Assembly: GCA_963783945.1 (NCBI GenBank)
Contig: CAWAPS010000032.1
Location: 682,001-746,000 of the forward strand
Direction: 5' to 3'
Length of the DNA stretch: 64,000 nucleotides
Source: CAWAPS01 sp963783945
GTDB taxonomy: Bacteria > Actinomycetota > Acidimicrobiia > Acidimicrobiales > Palsa-688
The notes under the pieces were generated by a model. That model searched no databases and had not been told where the DNA came from. It saw only the letters and a program-made list of their open reading frames with translations. A program made the position numbers and the translations under genes. Shown here one piece after another: positions 59,764 through 64,000 of this stretch (within the stretch, counting starts at the first letter, position 1; every line of letters starts with the position of its first letter).

Positions 59764-60414
59764 GTGCCGGTCGTCGTCCTGGTTCTGCGCCACGCTCAGT
59801 CGACCTGGAACGTGGACGGGCGCTGGCAGGGCCAAGCTGATCCCCCTCTGTCGGCTCTCGGGGAGGCCCAGGCGTTGGACGCCGCGGTCCGGCTCGAAGC
59901 TTCCAATTCCTTCGGGCTGGTCGTCAGCTCGGATCTGGTGCGGGCTCGGCGGACAGCCGAGATCATGGCCCAGACCCTAGGACTCGAAGGCCCTCCCGCC
60001 GCCGATCCCGGGCTTCGTGAGTACGACGTCGGCGAGTGGAGTGGACTGACCCGAGAGGAAATATCGGACCGGTGGCCGGCCGAGCTTGCGAGCTTCGATC
60101 GGGGAGACTTGGACGCGCCGCCGGGCGGAGAAAGCAGGCAAACTTTCGATCTCCGGGTGTCGTCGGCCGGCGGGCGGGTCGCCGCGCTGGCAACCGCCGC
60201 CGGGGCGGAGCGGGTACTCGTAGTCACCCACGCCGGCGTCGTTCGCTCTTTCGCCCGCCTGGCCGGCCGGCCCGAGCAGCGGATGGGTCACCTGGCGGGG
60301 TACTGGGGCGTCTGTGACGCGAGCGGACTCCGGCCCCGCGAACCGGTCGACCTCATAGGTCCAGATAGCGCCGACGACGGGGACGGCGGCGAGATCGCCC
60401 AGCTTTCCCTATAG
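59764..60414 (+). CDS. Histidine phosphatase (phosphoglycerate mutase-like) family protein
   Basis: 216 residues from GTG 59764. The N-terminal VVLVLRHAQSTWNVDGRWQGQADPPLSALGEAQALDAAVRL carries the RH(A/G) catalytic histidine; later motifs are VVSSDLVRARRTAEIM, LREYDVGEWSGLTREEI and the second His in VLVVTHAGVVRSFARL. It should remove phosphate from a small metabolite; the substrate is not identifiable. Family similarity is to cobalamin-pathway alpha-ribazole phosphatase and broad-specificity phosphatases. Confidence 0.9.
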   Translation: MPVVVLVLRHAQSTWNVDGRWQGQADPPLSALGEAQALDAAVRLEASNSFGLVVSSDLVRARRTAEIMAQTLGLEGPPAADPGLREYDVGEWSGLTREEISDRWPAELASFDRGDLDAPPGGESRQTFDLRVSSAGGRVAALATAAGAERVLVVTHAGVVRSFARLAGRPEQRMGHLAGYWGVCDASGLRPREPVDLIGPDSADDGDGGEIAQLSL

Positions 60415-60452
60415 CCGCCACCCGGACACAGGCCCCCTATATCGTCGGTCGG

Positions 60453-61145
60453 GTGAAGGTCGAGGTGATACGAAGCGCGAAGCGACGCCGGACCGTTCAA
60501 GCCCGCCAGGTCGGTGATGTGCTCCGCATCTCGATTCCCGCGGCGATGACCAAGGCCGAGGAGGAGAAGTGGGTCGGCGAGATGGTCCGGAGGATGGAGC
60601 GCAAGACCGCCTCGTCCCAAATCGACCTGGAAGCAAGGGCGGCCACCCTGGCCGGCAAGTACGGGTTGAGCCGCCCCCGTTCGGTCCGGTGGGTAGACAA
60701 CCAGCAGTGGCGTTGGGGCAGCTGCACCCCAAGCGACGGCACCATCCGCCTCTCGTCGCGCCTGGCCGGCGAGCCGGCTTGGGTCGTCGACTACGTGCTC
60801 GTTCACGAGCTGGCCCACCTGAGCGTGCGCCATCACAGCGCAGCATTCTGGAAGCTGGTTCACCGGTACCCGCTGGCCGAGCGCGCCCTGGGCTACTTGA
60901 TGGCGCGGGGGCTGGATGCCGACATGCTCGGGGCCACCAACCCGGAGGACGGCGCAGGCACAGAGCCGCCGGCACCACGGGGAGCCGGGCCGGCTGCTAT
61001 CGATCCCGGCTCCTCCGAGCCGGCCGCCGGCAACTGCGATGAAGCCGCGTCGGAGCGGCCGGCGGGACTGGCCGGCGAGGTCGCGGCCTTTCGGCCGCCT
61101 CACCTGCCGGAGCCTACGCCCGGCTGGACTGGAAGCCTGTTCTAG
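60453..61145 (+). CDS. YgjP/DUF45-type zinc metallopeptidase-like protein
   Basis: 230 residues from GTG 60453. The characteristic order is present: VEVIRSAKRRRTVQARQVGDVLRISIPA at the start, then SLSRPRSVRWVDNQQWRWGSCTPSDGTIRLSSRL-like text, then the metal motif VVDYVLVHELAHLSVRHHSAAFWKLVHRYP with HExxH and a downstream His. Such SprT-like proteins are predicted peptidases. The last ~60 residues are a Gly/Pro/Ala tail. Confidence 0.87.
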   Translation: MKVEVIRSAKRRRTVQARQVGDVLRISIPAAMTKAEEEKWVGEMVRRMERKTASSQIDLEARAATLAGKYGLSRPRSVRWVDNQQWRWGSCTPSDGTIRLSSRLAGEPAWVVDYVLVHELAHLSVRHHSAAFWKLVHRYPLAERALGYLMARGLDADMLGATNPEDGAGTEPPAPRGAGPAAIDPGSSEPAAGNCDEAASERPAGLAGEVAAFRPPHLPEPTPGWTGSLF

Positions 61146-61219
61146 GGTGGTGTGGTGGTCACTGGGATTGGTGGTCTGCGGGTCGTAGTCTCAGCGTCAG
61201 TGGCGCGGTCGGAGTCCCG

Positions 61220-62593
61220 GTGAGCCTGCTCTCTGAGACCAAGGAGACCTCGCTCGCCCTCCGGGCCGGCGTGCCAGGTGCGACCGGCGCCGGCCTGGCC
61301 CGCCTCCCGGGCACGGATAGGCGGGTCGTGCTCGTAAGCGTGGACGAGGGCGTCAAGCGAGGCACTCTCGGCGCGGCAGACAGCGAGACGATCGCAGCCG
61401 CGGCCCGCATGGCCCTGGCCCAGCGGCTCCCCCTGGTCGTGGTGCTGGCGTCGTCTGGGGCCGACATCATGGAGGGCGTGGCCTCCCTGGACGGCTGGGG
61501 CCGGGCGGCCAAGGCCCTCTCGGAGTGCTCCGGGGTGGTCCCCGTCGTGATCGTGGCCTACAGCCTGGCGGTATCCGGACCGGCCCTCTTGCTCGGCATG
61601 GCCGACATCGTCGTGATGACGGCCGCCGCCATCGCCTATGTGTCGGGGCCGGCCGCCGTGGCCCAGCTCACCGGGCTCAACCTGCAACCGGGGGAGCTCG
61701 GAGGCCAGCGGATCCACGACCGATTCTCGGGCGTGGCCGCTCTCATCGCCGACGACACCACCTCAGCTCTGGAGATCGCCGCCCAGGCCCTCGACTACCT
61801 GCCGGACCATACCGACGACGAGTCGGCGTGGTCGCCGGGCGGCGACCCGGCCGACCGGTCCACCCCCGAGCTTCGCGACCTCCTCCCGGCGAACACTATG
61901 GGTTCCTACGACGTGCGGCGGGCCATATCGGCCATCGCCGATGACGGGGAGCTGCTCGAGCTTCGGGCCCGGTGGGCGCCCCAGATCGTCACCGCCATGT
62001 GCCGAATCGAAGGCCGCCCGGTCGGGGTGGTGGCCAACCAGCCTCAGTCAATGGCCGGCACCCTCGATATCGCGGCATCCCAGAAGGGAGCGCGATTCGT
62101 CACATTCTGCGACTCCTTCAACGTGCCCATCCTCACCCTGGTGGACACCCCCGGTTTCATGCCGGGCAAGGACCTCGAATGGCGCGGCATGATCCGCCAC
62201 GGTGCCCAGCTGGTGTTCGCCTACGCCGAAGCGACGGTGCCAAGGGTGTGCCTGGTCATCCGCAAGGCGTTTGGCGGCGCCTACATAGTCATGGACTCCA
62301 AGGCCATGGGCAACGACCTGTGCCTGGTCTGGCCGTCCGCGCAGATCGCCGTCATGGGCGCCCAGGGAGCGGTCCAGATCCTCCACCGGCGCGAGGACGC
62401 GGAGACCCAATCCCGCCTGGTCGATGACTACGAGGAGGAGTATCTCAACCCTTATGTGGCGGCGGCCAGGGGCTTTGTCGACCTCGTCATAGACCCGGCC
62501 GATTCCCGGGCCGCAGTGGCCTCGGCGTTCCGCATGCTGGCGTCAAAGCGGGAAAGGATCGTGTCGCGCAAGCACGGCAACGGGCCGCTCTGA
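61220..62593 (+). CDS. Biotin-dependent acyl-CoA carboxylase carboxyltransferase subunit-like protein
   Basis: 457 residues from GTG 61220 with GGAG upstream. Two crotonase-like lobes: the first has VVVLASSGADIMEGVASLDGWGRAAKALSECSGVVPVVIVAYSLAVSGPALLLGMADIVVMT, the second PVGVVANQPQSMAGTLDIAASQKGARFVTFCDSFNVPILTLVDTPGFMPGKDLEWRGMIRHGAQLVFAYAEATVPRVCLVIRKAFGGAYIVM. This matches propionyl/acetyl-CoA carboxylase beta chains, but the N-terminal lobe is short (families are usually ~510-550 residues) and the typical zinc or ARERI start is missing. No biotin-carrier or carboxylase subunit is near. Confidence 0.87.
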   Translation: MSLLSETKETSLALRAGVPGATGAGLARLPGTDRRVVLVSVDEGVKRGTLGAADSETIAAAARMALAQRLPLVVVLASSGADIMEGVASLDGWGRAAKALSECSGVVPVVIVAYSLAVSGPALLLGMADIVVMTAAAIAYVSGPAAVAQLTGLNLQPGELGGQRIHDRFSGVAALIADDTTSALEIAAQALDYLPDHTDDESAWSPGGDPADRSTPELRDLLPANTMGSYDVRRAISAIADDGELLELRARWAPQIVTAMCRIEGRPVGVVANQPQSMAGTLDIAASQKGARFVTFCDSFNVPILTLVDTPGFMPGKDLEWRGMIRHGAQLVFAYAEATVPRVCLVIRKAFGGAYIVMDSKAMGNDLCLVWPSAQIAVMGAQGAVQILHRREDAETQSRLVDDYEEEYLNPYVAAARGFVDLVIDPADSRAAVASAFRMLASKRERIVSRKHGNGPL

Positions 62594-62611
62594 CCGAGAG
62601 CGCAGCCGCCA

Positions 62612-62860
62612 TCAGCCGAGCTGATCGGAAGGGTGACCGGAGGGGTGATCAGAGCGGTGCTCGGCGCAGCGGGTGGTCAACGGTTCGGACTCCAGCGCTG
62701 CCGTTTGGATGGGCGCCCCGCACCGCTCACACGTCCAGTAGGAGCCGTCCTCCAGCCTGGCCAGGGCCGACTCGACCGCTCCCAGCTCGACTGTCACCTC
62801 GTCCAGTAGCTCGGTGTCGACCCGGTGATCATCCGGCGGTGCCGCGGTGGAATCACTCAC
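62612..62860 (-). CDS. DksA/TraR-type zinc-finger protein
   Basis: 82 residues from GTG 62860. A helical start (ELLDEVTVELGAVESALARLEDGSYWTCERCGAPIQ) leads to a finger with Cys-X2-Cys and, after LTTRCAEH, a third Cys and a His. This is the short DksA-like form common in Actinobacteria. It may bind RNA polymerase's secondary channel or DNA; its role is unproven. The tail is His/Ser/Pro-rich. Confidence 0.85.
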   Translation of the reverse strand: MSDSTAAPPDDHRVDTELLDEVTVELGAVESALARLEDGSYWTCERCGAPIQTAALESEPLTTRCAEHRSDHPSGHPSDQLG

Positions 62861-62922
62861 TCTGGAAAGGGTAGCCAGGGCGGCGCCCGCGACCGGGTCT
62901 TAGGGGTGCCTCGGTCATGTCC

Positions 62923-62960
62923 CCGTCACTTCTCCGTCACTTCTCCGTCATCTCTCCGTG
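62923..62960. repeat. 11-bp tandem repeats at the 3' end of the WYL gene
   Basis: The unit CCGTCACTTCT starts at 62923 and 62934, with variants at 62945 and 62956. They overlap the stop codon (62948-62950) of the minus-strand regulator gene. Confidence 0.8.
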
Positions 62961-63979
62961 ATTGCGCCCGGCGCCTTGGTCGATCCCAGTCCGCCCGCTC
63001 CCGGGCCCGGCTGAGGCGCGTCGGGCGACGGACCCCGCCGGTGAAGGCGAGCCAGCCGGCGCCCCAGCCCGGCCATCCGGGAACGCCAGGCCGCGGGTTC
63101 CAGCACCTCGAAATCCCAGCCGAGCCCGGTCATGTACCCGGCCAGCCACTCGAACTCGTCCGCCCCGATCTCGGCGATCGTCTCCAGCCCACGGGCGCTG
63201 AGAACCCCGACCGTGGGCTGGATGCGCCGGGCTACCTGGTCGAGGGGGGCGTGGACCCGAACGACGACACGATGGGAATAGCCGGCCGTGGCGATGCCCT
63301 CGCTCACCATGCGGGCCGGATCCTCGAGATGCCTCGGCACGAACGTATGCCCGGTCAGCACGACCGAACCGGCCCGGTCGACCCGAAAGGTCCGCCAGTC
63401 GTGGCGATCAAGGTCGAACGCCACCACGTACCACCGGCGGTCGGTCGCCACCAGCCGGTGAGGTTCGGCCCGCCGCTCGGACTCGGCTCCGTCGTGGGCC
63501 CGGTAGGCGAAGGTGACGCGTTCGTGCAGGTCACATGCCCGGGCAAACGAAACCAGCTGCTCGGCCGGAACCGCCTCCATCCGGGGAAGAAGAGCCACCG
63601 TCGACGCCCGCAGGGACACCAGCTGGCCCCGGAGCCGGGGGGGAAGCAGGCGGTCGAGCTTCGTCAGCGCAGCAAGCGCTCCCCTCTCCACCCCCGGCAC
63701 GGCCACACTGGCCATCACCCCGAGCACCACTGCAACTGCCGTCGCCTCCTCGTCGTCGAGGAGTAGCGGCGGGACCTGAGCGCCGACCCCCAGGCGGTAC
63801 CCCCCGCCGGTCCCGGGGCTGGCGTCTACCTGGTAGCCCAGGTTGCGAAGCCGCTCGACGTCGCGACGAACGGTACGGGCGTCCACGCCGAGCGCGGCTG
63901 ACAGCTCAGGACCGCTCCATGCCGGGCGACGTTGCAGGAGACCCAGCAGGCGCAGGAGACGAGATGCGGAATCCGGCAC
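62948..63979 (-). CDS. HTH-WYL domain transcriptional regulator
   Basis: 343 residues from GTG 63979. Helix-turn-helix RLLRLLGLLQRRPAWSGPELSAALGVDARTVRRDVERLRNLGYQVDASPGTGGGYRLG (~7-65), then a WYL domain (VTFAYRAHDGAESERRAEPHRLVATDRRWYVVAFDLDRHDWRTFRVDRAG, ~170-225) and a WCX extension. The WYL motif is slightly altered (RRWYVVAF). Such regulators bind nucleic acid or nucleotide ligands and control defence, repair or metabolic genes. The C-terminal ~30 residues are Pro/Gly-rich. The neighbouring upstream genes lie outside the window, so no target can be named. Confidence 0.9.
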   Translation of the reverse strand: MPDSASRLLRLLGLLQRRPAWSGPELSAALGVDARTVRRDVERLRNLGYQVDASPGTGGGYRLGVGAQVPPLLLDDEEATAVAVVLGVMASVAVPGVERGALAALTKLDRLLPPRLRGQLVSLRASTVALLPRMEAVPAEQLVSFARACDLHERVTFAYRAHDGAESERRAEPHRLVATDRRWYVVAFDLDRHDWRTFRVDRAGSVVLTGHTFVPRHLEDPARMVSEGIATAGYSHRVVVRVHAPLDQVARRIQPTVGVLSARGLETIAEIGADEFEWLAGYMTGLGWDFEVLEPAAWRSRMAGLGRRLARLHRRGPSPDAPQPGPGAGGLGSTKAPGAITER

Positions 63980-64000
63980 TCGCCGTCGAAGATAGTCCGG

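Noticed and set aside
1..64000. tRNA or rRNA genes
   Set aside because: I looked through the intergenic stretches and saw no tRNA cloverleaf T-loop (GGTTCGAATCC-like) or rRNA signature; a dedicated search would be needed to be certain.

Overview
The window is very GC-rich DNA with dense, short-spaced genes and many GTG/TTG starts. The gene content points to Actinomycetota: a rex-hem tetrapyrrole block, a MshA-like mycothiol glycosyltransferase, a BldC-like regulator, an RsiG-like c-di-GMP anti-sigma factor, and predicted F420-dependent (LLM and Ddn-type) enzymes. A deep-branching lineage such as Acidimicrobiia fits, but that placement is inference. Several conserved genes carry single indels (gcvP, proC, a HemD-like gene), so either local gene decay or residual sequencing/assembly error is present.

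Layout. 1-344: 5' end of an FKBP-type lipoprotein. 345-2045: a decayed cytochrome P450 followed by an intact DsrE-family gene. 2035-5955: two UPF0104 membrane proteins, one fused to a pseudokinase-like domain. 6280-9914: an operon of a P-type cation ATPase and a PPK2 polyphosphate kinase. 10153-17962: LLM oxidoreductase, alpha/beta hydrolase, two-domain dCTP deaminase, MFS exporter with a divergent double Lrp-type regulator, acyl-CoA ligase. 17977-21340: glycine decarboxylase gene (frameshifted) behind a tandem glycine riboswitch. 21434-23496: amidase-like cell-wall protein and HlyIII membrane protein. 23864-40490: a complete 14-gene nuoA-N operon on the minus strand, followed by a divergent MenJ/geranylgeranyl-reductase-like gene. 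41989-51827: haem/sirohaem genes (rex, CysG-N-like dehydrogenase, hemA, hemC, cobA-hemD fusion, broken HemD-regulator, then hemB, hemL), interrupted by a TetR/Ddn divergent pair. 52156-59692: SAM hydrolase, BldC-like, proC, DUF559-type protein, mshA, XRE regulator, RsiG, a membrane protein and MoaD. 59764-63979: histidine phosphatase, DUF45 metallopeptidase, carboxyltransferase, DksA-type zinc finger and a WYL regulator.

How the genes work together. NADH dehydrogenase feeds menaquinone (MenJ-like enzyme beside it). Rex is a NADH/NAD+ sensor and heads the run of tetrapyrrole genes that make haem and sirohaem. The riboswitch would control glycine breakdown. PPK2 next to the P-type ATPase suggests polyphosphate-coupled nucleotide supply for ion pumping. 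RsiG, BldC-like and XRE genes form a developmental/second-messenger regulatory neighbourhood around mycothiol synthesis.

The most unusual non-coding signal is an AT-rich, imperfectly palindromic 88-bp element present in three intergenic places (about 6063-6150, 23723-23810, 55398-55485), all the same length with no gaps. A separate 86-bp unit at 12163-12248 ends in perfect 20-bp inverted repeats.
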